From Mauremys mutica (lineage: Eukaryota > Chordata > Testudines > Geoemydidae), in assembly GCF_020497125.1 (NCBI RefSeq), contig NC_059072.1, positions 68,765,697 through 68,829,696 on the forward strand: a stretch of DNA of 64,000 bases. Direction: 5' to 3'. Made by a program: the position numbers and the translations under genes. A model generated the notes under the pieces. The model did no database searches and was not told where the DNA came from. It was given only the letters and a program-made list of their open reading frames with translations. Each line of letters starts with the position of its first letter. The first letter of the stretch is position 1. Shown here piece after piece: positions 1-10,314 of the stretch.

Positions 1-1222
1 GGGTCCGATTTTATTCAATCTATTTATCGCTGACCTGGGAACCAAGAGTAGGAGTGGGCTGATAAAGTTTGCGGATGACACCAAGTTGGGAGGTATTGCA
101 AATTCGGAAAAGGATCGGGATATCCTCCAGGGAGATTTGGATGACCTTGTAAACTGGAGTATTAGTAACAGGATGAAATTCAATAGTGAGAAGTGTAAGG
201 TTATGCATTTAGGGATGACTAACAAGAACTTTAGTTATAAGCTGGGGACGCACCAGTTGGAAGTAACGGAGGAGGAGAAGGACGTAGGAGTCCTGGTTGA
301 TCGTAGGATGACTATGAGTAGGCAATGTGATGTGGCCGTTAAAAAAGCTAATGCGGTCTTGGGATGCATTAGGCGAGGTATTTCTAGTAGGGATAAGGAG
401 GTGCTAGTCCCGTTATATAAGGCGTTGATAAGACCTCATTTGGAGTATTGTGTGCAGTTTTGGTCTCCCATGTTTAAGAAGGATGAATTCAAACTGGAAC
501 GGGTACAAAGAAGGGCCACTAAAATGATCCGAGGAATGGAAAGCCTGTCGTATGAAAGGAGACTTGAGGAGCTCGGTTTGTTTTCCTTAACCAAAAGAAG
601 GATAAGAGGAGATATGATTGCACTCTTTAAATATATCAGAGGGATAAATACCAGGGAAGGAGAGGAATTATTTCAGCTCAGTGCTAATGTGGACACGAGG
701 ACAAACGGATATAAATTGTCAGTCAGGAAATTTAGGCTTGAAATTAGATGAAGGTTTCTAACCATAAGAGGAGTGCAATTCTGGAACAGCCTACCGAAGG
801 AAACAGTGGGGGCGAAGGACCTCCATGACTTTAAGATTAAGCTAGATAAGTTTATGGAGGAGATGGTATGATAGGATAACGGGCTTAGTCAATAGGTCAA
901 TTAAGTGCCACACTGGTAATTAGTACAATGGGTCAATGATAGGATATTGTTAGCCTTTTTCCAGAGGGTATGGCTGGAGAGTTTTGCCCACATGCTCGGG
1001 GTTCAGCTGACCGCCATATTTGGGGTCGGGAAGGAATTTTCCTCCAGGGTAGATTGGCAGTGGCCCTGGAGGTTTTTCGCCTTCCTCCGAAGCATGGGGC
1101 AGGGGTCGCTTGCTTAAGGAGTGGGTGGATCGGCTTATGTGGCCTGCATCTTGCAGGAGGTCAGACTAGATGATCATAATGGTCCCTTCTGATCTTGAAT
1201 TCTATGATTCTATGATTCTATA
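1..1222 (+). mobile_element. CR1 LINE, 3' half
   Basis: This is the 3' portion of a CR1 non-LTR retrotransposon, cut at the window edge. It holds the end of the reverse-transcriptase ORF (to about 871), then about 350 bp of 3' UTR. The UTR contains the CR1 blocks for 'GGAATTTTCCTCC', 'TTTCGCCTTCCTC' and 'GATCATAATGGTCCCTTCTG'. It ends in two or three copies of an ATTCTATG octamer at about 1195-1222, the usual CR1 tail in place of poly(A). Such elements move by target-primed reverse transcription. CR1 identity is secure; the subfamily is not determined. Confidence 0.93.
2..871 (+). pseudogene. CR1 ORF2 fragment: reverse transcriptase C-terminal half
   Basis: The frame is open from base 2 to a TGA at 749-751. 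It then reads on in the same frame to a second TGA at 869-871. The polymerase motif FADD (the YADD-box equivalent) is encoded near 76-87. The typical CR1 thumb and C-terminal blocks follow, including [31 protein letters not shown] and [13 protein letters not shown]. After the internal stop the remaining 39 codons still read as CR1, with QFWNSLPKE and a final LDKFMEEMV. The stop lies where CR1 relatives have an arginine, so a CGA to TGA change at a CpG is likely. The N-terminal endonuclease and palm domains lie outside the window. Not functional as seen. Confidence 0.9.
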
Positions 1223-1478
1223 TAGTACTACTACTTCCCCCATCCACTAGGCACGTAAACCTGTCAAAAAAGGAAACTAGGTTGGTTTGGCATGATTTGC
1301 TCTTAACAAATCCATGTTGGCTATTACTTATTAACCTACTTTCTCCAGGCTGATTACAAACTGATTGTTTAATAGTTTGCTCCAGTATCTTTCCAGACAT
1401 TGACATTAGATTGACCGATCTGTAATCCCTCCAATCATCCTTGTCCTCCCTTTTTAAGATAGGTACTGTGTTGCACTA
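1223..1478 (-). mobile_element. Antisense CR1 fragment, RT palm region
   Basis: Read on the minus strand this encodes a CR1 reverse-transcriptase segment. It contains KILEQTIKQ, then SNSQHGFVKSKSCQTNL, then FFDRFTCLVDGG, which is the part before the catalytic FADD. It abuts the tail of the plus-strand CR1 at about 1222, so it was there before that insertion or joined it by rearrangement. It has no 3' tail of its own, and both ends are truncated. Confidence 0.8.
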
Positions 1479-1734
1479 TTTGTGCCCATCAAGTTGTGTA
1501 TTTTAATATGATTGTTTTGGCATAGTTTCTGTTGGACATTTCCATAGCTGCTATACTGCATTTCAGAACTGACATTTCTGGAAATGATACCAGACTTCCA
1601 GGAATTGTTGGTGCAGCAGTGTCATTCAAAGAAACACCATCTCTTGTCATAGCATAAAGTCTCCCTGGGTATTCTTGATGTGTCCATGTGGTCAGCAACA
1701 AGTAGAAGGTATTTCGAAACCTATATATCTAAAC
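1479..1734. other. Unrecognised stretch between two CR1 pieces
   Basis: About 250 bp separate the antisense CR1 RT and endonuclease pieces. I do not recognise it. A 70-codon minus-strand frame here has no known motif and I do not support it as a gene. It may be a degraded insertion or a part of the CR1 that has drifted too far. Confidence 0.3.
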
Positions 1735-1921
1735 TTAATCCAGAGACTCTCAAGTTTTTCTGCAGTTTCATACTGGAGCTCTGAGCCGTCATACTGCTCT
1801 CTTACATAAAATGCAACTCCCCCACCTTTTCTGCCCTGCCTGACCTTCCTGAACAGTTTATATCCATCCATGACAGTACTCCAGTCGTGTGAGTTATCCC
1901 ACCAAGTCTCTGTTATTCTAG
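1735..1921 (-). mobile_element. Antisense CR1 fragment, endonuclease domain
   Basis: The minus strand encodes the N-terminal APE-type endonuclease portion of CR1 ORF2. It reads ITETWWDNSHDW, then MDGYKLFRK, then a glycine-rich GRKGGGVAFYV, then ESLWIK. Order and strand fit with the RT piece at 1223-1478 as one antisense CR1 that lost its middle part. The LTR-like element starting at 1923 cuts its 5' side. Confidence 0.78.
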
Positions 1922-3069
1922 TTGTGGGTTAGATCATAGAACCCACCTTGGGAACTGCCACCTGATGTGCCAAGACTACCTCTGCTCCTGCTTTCCCTGA
2001 CAGCGTGGGATGCCAGCACCCTTTCTTGCTAAGCCAGACATGCCTGTCTGCTCCAGCACAGACGCAGGGTCTGAATTACTTTCCCCAAAGCTGCAGATTT
2101 TACTGAAAGCCACTAACAGAAGTGTTCTTGCCTTTAACACTCAGATGCCCAATTCCCAATGTGGTCTAAACCCAAATAAATCCATTTTACCCCGTATAAA
2201 GCGTATACAGGGAAAACTCATACATTGTTCACCCTCTATAACACTGATAGAGAGATATGCACAGCTGTTTGCCCCCTCACCCCAGGTATTAATACATACT
2301 CTTGGTTAATTAATAAGTAAAAAGTGATTTTATTAAATACAGAAAGTAGGATTTAAGTGGTTTCAAGTAGTAACAGATAGAACAAAGTGAATTACCAAGA
2401 AAAATAAAATAAAACATGCAAGTCTATGGCTAATACAGTAAGAAACTGAATATAGATAAGATCTCACCGGTTCCAGTAAGCTTCTTTTTAAAAACTAGTC
2501 TCCTGCAAGTCTGGGTCCATCAATCACTCACACCCCCTTTACTGTCCTTTGTTCCAGTTTCTTTCAGGTATCCTGGGGGGGTGCAGAGGCTCTCTCTTTA
2601 GCCAGCTGAAGACCAAATGGAGGGGTCTCCCACGGGCTTAAATAGACTTTCTTTTGTGAGTGGATACTGCCTCCTCTCTCCTATGCAAAGTCCAGCTCCA
2701 AGATGGAGTTCTGGAGTCACCTGGGCAAGTCACATGTCCATGCATGACTCATAGTTTTTACAGGCAGAAGCCATTGCCCACATAGTATCTTGAATGTCTC
2801 CAGGAAGACTTCTTATGTGGATTGAAGCATTCCAAGATGCATTGTTCCTTAAGTGCTTTCTGATTGGGCACTTAACTTTGCGAATTCCTTTCTCCAGGAA
2901 CTGACCAAATGCTCTACTAAGGTTATTTAGAAATCAAGCCAGTGCACGGCCAATATTCATAACTTCAAGTAGAAAAATGATACATACATATGTCATAAGT
3001 AGTTAGTTAAGGGTTAAGTTCTACCTGTAAAGGGTTAACACAGACCTGGTGAAACACCTGACCAAAGGA

Positions 3070-3074
3070 CCAAT
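3070..3074 (+). promoter_or_regulatory. CCAAT box in the nested solo LTR
   Basis: GGACCAATCAGG sits about 80 bp inside the left end of the 2991-3775 LTR, where retroviral U3 promoters often carry a CCAAT element. No clear TATA box follows. Activity is not shown. Confidence 0.4.
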
Positions 3075-3428
3075 CAGGGAAGAGAATTTGAAAATCCCAG
3101 AGAGCGGGAACTTGGGTCTCTGTGTTCTTTGTTCTGTGTTCTTAGCCGTCTGGAACTACACCAGCCCAGACGCTTAATCAAGTCTGCTCATCTTTCTGAA
3201 CTAATTTCTTCTATTCAAGCTAGTGAGTATTAGAAGTACTGGGTAATTTCATATAAGAATCCTGTGTCTGCAATTCTGTGTGTTTGTATTGATTATTCGT
3301 AATTTTGCCTGTATTGTTTGTACTGAGGAAAAAGGAGAAATTTCTCCAGAGATTAATAAGATTAGACCCTATGAATGTCTATCTTGGATTCATAGAGATT
3401 GTGTATTTTTTTCTTTTTTTATTCTTTT

Positions 3429-3434
3429 AATAAA
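3429..3434 (+). terminator. Polyadenylation signal in the nested solo LTR
   Basis: AATAAA follows a T-rich tract and is followed by GT- and T-rich sequence, about 340 bp before the LTR end. It is the main reason for placing the LTR on the plus strand. Confidence 0.45.
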
Positions 3435-3921
3435 CTCTTTTAGGTTCAGGACTTGGTTAAGTTCCTTACCTGTGGATTCAGGGGAAGGAAGCTAGGCGCC
3501 ACTCTGTGGAGACAAGGGTTGTCTCCAAGCAGAGAAAGCAGGGAAGGGAGAGGGAAGTGAAAGGAATCTTTCTCCCTCTGTGATTTGATCTGTGCTTCCC
3601 CAGGAAAGTCTCTGGAAGGAGGAGGGGGGAACAGAGGGGTGTCTCGATTCACCGAATCAATCGAGTGGTGGCAGCGAAAAGGAAACCTACCCTAAGGGTT
3701 AGGGTGGGGGGAGAATACATGCGGGTCCCCATCTTTGAACCCAAAAGCTCAAAGTGGGGGTGAGACCCTATGACAACATACAAATAGGATTAATAGATTC
3801 AGTAGATCATAACCTTTACGTAGATATGTTACATGGCATACGTAGCACAGAACATATTCCAGTTATGTCATATATATTCATAAGCATATTTCCATAAAAC
3901 CTTATAGCGGGTGCCGTCACA

Positions 3922-3962
3922 CCTTCCAACCCTGATATTCTATGATTCTGTGATTCTATATC
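3922..3962 (+). mobile_element. CR1 3' tail remnant
   Basis: CCTTCCAACCCTGATATTC followed by degenerate copies of the TATGATTC octamer is the last 40 bp of a plus-strand CR1. The rest of that CR1 is missing. The LTR-like element ending at 3921 abuts it directly. Confidence 0.7.
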
Positions 3963-4016
3963 TTTTCCCACCCCCAATCTTATCACAGTGACATCTGCAT
4001 GCATTAGAAAGTTCAG

Positions 4017-4162
4017 CAAAGAATGTGTTCCACTTGCTGTAAAGGTTGTAGAGAAGACCTCTACATGTCTTGGCAAAAATGAATATATATATTTGCTTCT
4101 TTGGGCCAAAACGTTCAGAGGTCGTCTGTGCAGCCTTCACAGAAGGTGGAACACATTCTTTG
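4017..4162. repeat. 146-bp near-palindrome (73-bp arms, no loop)
   Basis: CAAAGAATGTGTTCCAC at the left is mirrored by GTGGAACACATTCTTTG at the right. The two 73-bp arms match at roughly three quarters of positions and meet at an AT-only centre (TATATATAT near 4085-4091). Because of the symmetry, both strands show short similar frames, which are an artefact. It could be a fold-back MITE or a fragment of one. I see no convincing target duplication. Confidence 0.75.
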
Positions 4163-4349
4163 ACAACATATAAAATCAACAACTGAAATAGGTAGTTTAG
4201 CAATAAATCAGATGATTACAAAAATCTCTAAACTCTAAAACACTAAAAATCATCACTCTTCTTTGGGAGGGCGGCACACAGACAAGGTAGGAAGTTTTTC
4301 ATAGGCATTATAATTACATGTAATAAAACGTGATGGATTCAGCTCTGAG

Positions 4350-4722
4350 TTACTACAGAGAATTCCTTCCCAGGTGTCTAGCTGGTGGATCTTGCTCACG
4401 TGCTCAGAGTCTAACTGATCACCAAATTGGGGCTGGAAAGGAATTTTCCCCTGGGTCAGATTGGCAGAGACCCTGGGGGGATTTCGCCTTCCTCTGCAGA
4501 ATGGGGCATGGGTCACTTTCAGGTTTAAACTAGTATAAACATTGGATTTTCTGTAACTTGAAGTCATTAAACCATGATTTGAGGACTTCAGGAACTCAGT
4601 CCGAGGTTAGGAGTCTATTACAGGAGTGGGTGGGTGAGGTTCTGTGGCCTGCGATGTGCTGGAGGTCAGAGTAGATGATCATGATGGTCCCTTCTGACTT
4701 TAAAGTCTATGACACTATATCA
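4350..4722 (+). mobile_element. CR1 3' UTR
   Basis: This holds the same UTR blocks as the CR1 at 1-1222: 'GGAAAGGAATTTTCC', 'GATTTCGCCTTCCTCTGC' and 'GATGGTCCCTTCTGAC'. It ends in AAAGTCTATGACACTATA. No ORF is included, so it is heavily 5'-truncated. The central part (about 4510-4620) is diverged. Confidence 0.85.
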
Positions 4723-4960
4723 CAACCTAGTTTTGATTAAAATACAAAACTACTATATGCAATGCAGTTTTTATATTTCAAGAATATGGAAAATAACTGT
4801 GCAGTTTAACTGGAATTTACACTTTAAGAGCATTGGCATGAATTTTTTTTCAAATGAAGGGATTGAGTTTGGCCCAGTACAGTACATATATCACCCAGGG
4901 ATGGCTGAAAATGGCAGTATGCATTTTCTATGTTTGTACGATGGTCACTATATTGGCTAG

Positions 4961-5534
4961 TGTTGGGATTCCCTCCAAGACCTTTTCCACTCAGCTTATC
5001 CAGAGCACCTTATCCAGTTCTGGGAGAACACTTCATCCAGTTCTCTGGGATCCAAAACACTCAGTTTGACTCCAGATTTCATCACTCAGGTTCCTTTATT
5101 TGGCGTACAGCAAAGCTACTTTGAGTTGATCAGACTCAAGCATAGGGGGTGGGTATAGCGCGTACTACACATCCAAAGTTACATAGAAAACCTCTTCCTT
5201 TATACACATTTAAACATTACATTGCATTTGCTATACATTACATCACACATTTTTAGACTGGTCTGGTTACTTTCCAGGAACCAATCCCTGTACAGCTTGC
5301 TCTGCCCATGAGCTGTTCATGTGGAGGCTCGTCTTTACATTCCAGGTTTATCTTGTCCATTGTCCTTAGTTTCAGGGTGTTGATGCTTATCTTAACTGGC
5401 ACAGACATGCATACTGCAGTCAAGCCCCTATTTACAGTTTAATCTTCTATTCACCTTCCCAGTCATACCCACTAAGAAATGAGGCAAGTTACTTATGTCA
5501 AGCCAGGCTTACTGGGGGCCTTTGGGCATTACCA
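4961..5534 (-). mobile_element. Probable LTR, minus strand
   Basis: On the minus strand this runs from about TGGTAATGCCC to GGGAATCCCAACA, so it has TG...CA ends. A minus-strand AATAAA lies at 5095-5100, about 135 bp before the end, where an R-U5 boundary would be expected. There is no coding sequence. No flanking duplication could be found, so the left border on this strand is approximate. An unclassified repeat is the alternative. Confidence 0.4.
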
Positions 5535-5583
5535 TAATATTTACTTATTCTACTACTAAAACTTACCAAGGTCTATTTTGCTC

Positions 5584-5585
<2 letters not shown>

Positions 5586-5625
<40 letters not shown>
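5586..5625. repeat. (GT)n microsatellite
   Basis: About 20 uninterrupted GT units, ending in GTGTGCACGTG. Likely length-polymorphic. Confidence 0.95.
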
Positions 5626-5626
<1 letters not shown>

Positions 5627-6623
5627 ACGTGTTGAGTCATTACTATAGAGTATTCAAAGGCTAATCACCTATAGACTTCACAATTAATATAACGTCAAAA
5701 GGAAACACCATTGTAAATAAAATGTTCCTGCCGGTGATAAAACCTATCTCGTTTTAAATGGAAAAAAATAACATTGACTCTAAAAGTATATCACAATGGA
5801 TATGTAAAAGTAAAGGGAGGAATATAGTTTAGCCAGTGTCTTAATTTTATTATATAGTGAAAAATTAATTTTTATTACATGTTAGGAAGTAGGTAAGGAG
5901 AATGCTCTTTAAGATGTAATTGTGTTTTGCTAGCTGTCACAAGGCATTATGACTTCCATGGGTTAATTTGCTAGCCTCAGGAGACATGGGTCTAAGTCCT
6001 TACGTGACATATGAAAATGATTTTGATGGTCTCCATCCTGATCCTCATATAACAAACCACTTACACAATCATAGCAATAAAGGGCACAGGGCTGTAGTTG
6101 GTGGGGAGGTGAGGGTGGTTACACATGGGGTTCAATTCAGTGGAACAATACACCTTGCTCTAGCCCAGTGGCTCCATATTTGGGATACAACAACTTATGC
6201 AAACGCTTATGGAAAAATCCCATAGAATTTAAAAGAAATGAATAAACTTTCTGTAGGTTTTCTGCACCATCCTTTACAAATGAATAGGGAATATTATATT
6301 GGCTATAGAATTCTACAGGCTAGATTTGATAAATTTATGGAAGATTATCATTCTATGTTAAATTCTATAGGATTTTAGAGTCGTTTCTATAGAAAGCTTT
6401 ACGTTTCAAGTCTATTGGATATTCTAGGATTTACCCACAAGGGCATTTTTATTTGTGTTCAATACCTCAACTCATTAAATACTCAACATTCCCTTTTAGC
6501 AAATAAATACCTTGGCCCTGAAGACTCCTCTTTATAATAAGGTTGCCATCCCTTTTAGGATCACAAAGAGTCTCTGGCAACAGCGTAGCTGCTGGTTTGC
6601 CTTCCTAGACACTTCTGTATCAA
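5626..6623. other. Unrecognised intergenic sequence
   Basis: AT-rich sequence with no repeat family, motif or supportable reading frame that I recognise. Confidence 0.4.
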
Positions 6624-6694
6624 GGGCCTGATCCAAAGCCCATTACAATTCATTGAAAGGCTCCCATTGACTTCAAGGTACTTTGGATCAGACT
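6624..6694. repeat. Short palindromic repeat, 'CTGATCCAAAGC' type
   Basis: GGGCCTGATCCAAAGCCCATT on the left is mirrored on the right by CTTCAAGGTACTTTGGATCAG. The result is a fold-back of about 70 bp. A second copy lies at 19805-19876. I know this as a scattered palindromic MITE-like repeat in amniotes, but I cannot give its family name. Confidence 0.6.
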
Positions 6695-9337
6695 CTAAAA
6701 GAAGTCAGGAGAGTGCTCTAATGTCATCATTTAAATCCATATTTCATACAGAACATCTCATCTGCAGATGGACCCATAACATAAGCCAGACAGAGAGGTA
6801 AGGGGAATAGTAGAACTAGTGTGTCATTAGAAATAAATCAATGTGAAGTTTATCAGCTGAATGGTGCTCCTCGTCTTCAATGAGTGAAAACCTTGAAAGG
6901 AAGTATTTAAAAAAGTGACTTCTTCAAATTATGGTGGAGTATATATACACACACACAAACCCTCATGATATGTGATTGACACATATATAATTCCCAAGTC
7001 TGCATAAATCCTGTGTACATCAGGATAAAATGAGCCCCCCCCCCTCCACAACTTAGAAAAGTCTGTTCTCATACAAAAATATATTTTACTGGAACAACGT
7101 ATTTTTTAACTACATTTTCTGTAGTGTCAATCCACTTTCCCCTGGAAGCTGGGAGACACAGATTAGTGACACCAGCAGAAAAAGAATATGATTTCATTGC
7201 TATGTCTTTTAAAATTATAAAACATTGTAAAGGAAAGAGGTGAAAAGCTACAAGGGATATTTGAAATGGTGGTGACTTTTAGGCCTAAACATTGGCCATG
7301 GTGAGTACATGCAGTTGAATCCTTTGAAGCTCTGCAAGCCTCCTGATCAGTGTGGATGTGGCTGCTTTCACTGGCTCTCCTCCCTTTATCTCAAAGCAGC
7401 CCTGTAGCTCTGCCATGAGTACCTATTCCCTCAAAATTGAGTCAGTTACTTTAGTCTCCTGACTGCGCAAAGGGCAGTGAAGCAGAATGATAGTAGGTAA
7501 GCTTGCAGCTGAGTAAGATCTAGGAAGGCAAAGTGGCTCACATAGCTAACAGAGACATCCCCCAGTTGATAGCTCTGAAGTCCAGTTGTCAGAAATCATC
7601 TTCCCCCCAAATAGTCCCCAACCCCACACCACACCATGTGGAGTGTGCTCTGCTTCTTATCTTCCACCCAGCAGGCATCCTGTAGTGGTTGTGGCAGACT
7701 TAGGGGCAAAGTAATCCCTTTGGCTCCAGTTATGAGTGAATACAGGGAGAAAGAGAGAAAGGGGGTCCATGGAGGGGCGATGCAGGTGGGAGGAGCTGGT
7801 TGGGATGGAAAGCTCATTTCAATCAACTCTTGCTTCCCAGAAGATCAGTTGGCTCAGTTAAAGGAGCGGTTTTGTAGCAGTAAGGGGGTAATAATACGTT
7901 CCTCACAGCCACACATCACAAAGCCAGAGTTTGGCCCCAGTAGCACTTTGCACAGGTCTTCAGTGGTCACCACGATATAAAAATGGAGAAAGAGGAAAAG
8001 AGAGCAAATTAATTCATCGTACAGTGGAGCAGAAAGCTCACATCTGTCCGTTATACAAGCCAGTACATCCCATTTATTAATGCTGTTCTTTGCACTGCCA
8101 GGTCTAAGCAATTAACTTACACTGACTGGCTTCCCTAGTGTGAGGGAGAAGAGACAGTATGTTCATCATGGGAACATATTGATTTAAAAATTAAATTCTA
8201 AAGTAAATTGCATAATTTTCAATATGCTACAGACTGGAAGATAAATTCCTGGTCACCTGTAGTAATTAAGGAATGAATTTAATACTCGAAATTCTGAGGC
8301 TGATAAGCTGTTAAAAAGTGAACAAGTGAAAAGCAGTTCTGGGCGAAACAAGATATAGCTTCTTTACCCTACAAATTAAAGTCTAGATTCTAAACCCGAT
8401 GCACTGTAGTACCCCATAATGCTGAAAAAAATCTCTACCAAAGCACATGTACAAGCATTAGGAGCAGCAGATTTTCTGAGATAGACAACCATGTGCGCTG
8501 TGCATCTGAGATTAAAATCCACTAGCCCTAAGGCACCTATTTGTAAAAAGATATTTAGGTCATTTCTGGGCCCATTCTGTTTTTTGAGGCGGAAAAATAT
8601 GAAACACTAGCTTTTACGTAAAGATCCTGCTTTCAATTTTTTAGCTCTCTTTTCTCCTTCCTCAAGCCTTTCAATTAGCCCCATTGAAGGTTAAATTCCA
8701 ATGTGATATACAAAGTGAAATGAAAGAAAGGGCTTAAAGTGGGGGATAAACAGATGATTTAAACACAGGTATCCAAAATACAGTAAGCAGGACAATTAAG
8801 ATGTGCCATCAACATCATTTTAGAAAGATTTGGCTTGTCTATTTACTCTAAGGCTCCTTACCAAAATTGTATTTACTATGATGTTTTCCACTTAAACAGA
8901 TGGTGAAGCAACCTTCTGGGTATAAGGCTGCCTGGGCTGTTTGAGAGGGATTTAAAATAATAAATAAGAGGAAGGATAAAGTACATCACTGCGGGGGATT
9001 GTATAAGCAAATACAAAACACAGAGCAAGGCTAAAATTAAATATAAAGCAGCGATCGCTGCATGTGTGATGATAAGCAAAGACATGGCTGAGTAAAACAA
9101 TCAGATATGCTTGCTTATACAGGCAGGCTCTGCTAGCTTAATCATGTTGAGTGGTACAGGTAGCACATTGAAACTGGAGTAAGATGCTACTCAACATGAG
9201 CAAGGGTGGCAGAATCAGGCCCACGAATGGTAGGAGTACTGGAACTAGGGGATTCATCATGCTAGGTACAAAGCATCCACTGAGAGCCATCCAATCCTGC
9301 TGACTTTAACAGGTGGTGGAGGCTGCTCATTGTCTCC
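6695..9337. other. Unrecognised intergenic sequence
   Basis: 2.6 kb without a recognisable repeat or gene. It holds a short (CA)n near 6945-6958 and a C tract at 7033-7042. Frames near 7636-7980 have no domain and are probably chance. Confidence 0.4.
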
Positions 9338-9375
9338 ACGATGGTCCCTTCTGACTTTAGAGTCTATGGATCTCT
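9338..9375 (+). mobile_element. CR1 3' tail remnant
   Basis: CACGATGGTCCCTTCTGACTT followed by AGAGTCTATGGATC matches the final 35 bp of the CR1 UTRs at 1-1222 and 4350-4722. Nothing else of the element remains. Confidence 0.65.
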
Positions 9376-9429
9376 CAGGAAGTGCTCAGCATCTTGCAGG
9401 ATTTGGTCCCAAACATCTGAACTCTAAAT

Positions 9430-9618
9430 AGACTAACAGATGTATTGGAGCATGAGCTTTCATGGGTGAATACCCACTTCATCAGATGACATGCATCCGA
9501 CGAAGTGGGTATTCACCCACAAAAGCTTATGCTCCAATACGTCTGTTAGTCTATAAGGTGCCACAGGACTCTTTGCTGCTTTTACAGATCCAGACTAACA
9601 CGGCTACCTCCGATACTT
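9430..9618. mobile_element. Fold-back SINE-like element with 10-of-11 bp target duplication
   Basis: A 121-bp near-perfect palindrome (9431-9551) starts GACTAACAGATGTATTGG and ends CCAATACGTCTGTTAGTC. It is followed by a single-copy tail with GGTGCCACAGGACTCTTTG and CAGACTAACACGGCTACC. The unit is flanked by GAACTCTAAAT (9419-9429) and GAGCTCTAAAT (9619-9629). A direct repeat of this length points to target-primed insertion and not to a cut-and-paste transposase. A relative lies at 61797-61950. I recognise it as a common reptile repeat but cannot name the family. Confidence 0.75.
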
Positions 9619-9629
9619 GAGCTCTAAAT

Positions 9630-10069
9630 GACATTTGAACTAGTCTGAGATGAAAGAAATCATTTAGGTTTTTTAAAGACAGTAGGAAAGTTGCTCTAGA
9701 AGGGCTGGTTCAGATGGAAGAAGGAGGCAATAATAGGAAAAATCTCTAGGGCAGGATTATAGAACCAAAGAACAAGGGGAAAATCAAAGAGACTATATGT
9801 CTTAGATGAACAAATCAGGATAAAATAAAAGCATAATGTCGGGAGGAAAATTGACTCCAAGGAAAATATAAGACTGATGCAAAATTAGCAGGGAGTTCAA
9901 TTAATAGAAGGCAAGGCAATGGCTAAATCTATTGCAAAATAGAAGCAGTAAACTCAGGGACACAAATGTTAATGGAGATCTAGGAACAGAAAGAAACATA
10001 ATTTCAAAGACAAGCTTAAAAATATACTCATACTTTAAAGGCCTGATTACTGGTGAGAGGAAGCCCAAA
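9630..10069. other. Unrecognised intergenic sequence
   Basis: A-rich sequence with no motif or reading frame that I can support. Confidence 0.4.
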
Positions 10070-10314
10070 CATAGACTCATAGACTTTAAGGTCAGAAGGG
10101 ACCATTATGATCATCTAGTCTGACCTCCTGCACAACACAGGCCACAAAATCTCACCCATCCACCTCTATAACAAACCCCTAACCTATGTCTGAGTTACTG
10201 AAGTCCTCAAATTGTGGTTTGAAGACCTCAAGCTGCAGAGAATCCTCCAGCAAGTGACCCGTGCCCCATGCTGCAGAGGAAGGCGAAAAGCCTCCAGGGC
10301 CTCTGCCACTCTGC
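10070..10314 (-). mobile_element. CR1 3' UTR (or CR1-tailed SINE), antisense
   Basis: The plus strand reads CATAGACTCATAGACTTTAA, then GTCAGAAGGGACCATTATGA, then AGGCGAAAAGCCTCCAGGG. This is the reverse complement of the CR1 UTR blocks. The 3' terminus is at 10070. Tortoise Pol III SINEs share the same CR1 tail, so the last 60 bp cannot tell LINE from SINE. The length of UTR beyond that favours CR1. Confidence 0.82.

Larger units (their letters stand above)
2991..3775 (+). mobile_element. Nested solo LTR with 5-bp target duplication
   Basis: The element starts TGTCATA and ends TATGACA, a perfect 7-bp terminal inverted repeat. It is flanked by the direct repeat ACATA (2986-2990 and 3776-3780), as retroviral integration produces. 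It is 785 bp with no coding sequence. A CCAAT box lies at 3070-3074 and an AATAAA signal at 3429-3434, both on the plus strand, giving a U3-R-U5 order. This fits a solo LTR left by recombination between the two LTRs of an endogenous retrovirus. Removing it rejoins the outer repeat cleanly. Confidence 0.75.
1923..3921. mobile_element. LTR-like interspersed element, split by a nested insertion
   Basis: A long non-coding repeat begins with TGTGGGTT and ends with CCGTCACA. This leaves short inverted TGTG...CACA termini like those of a retroviral LTR. Without the nested element (2986-3775) it is about 1.2 kb. Characteristic blocks include the AT-rich 'TTAATTAATAAGTAAAAAGTG' region near 2305 and 'TACAAATAGGATTAATAG' after the insertion. 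It looks like a high-copy turtle repeat, but I cannot name the family. Orientation is left open, and no flanking target duplication is visible. An unclassified DNA transposon is the alternative. Confidence 0.55.

Noticed and set aside
1..1478. A single CR1 with 5' inversion by twin priming
   Set aside because: The inverted RT piece lies after the 3' tail of the plus-strand CR1. Twin priming would place it before the 3' part.
3940..4203. Similar peptides on both strands near 4 kb, which looked like a conserved gene
   Set aside because: The similarity is caused by the DNA palindrome at 4017-4162.
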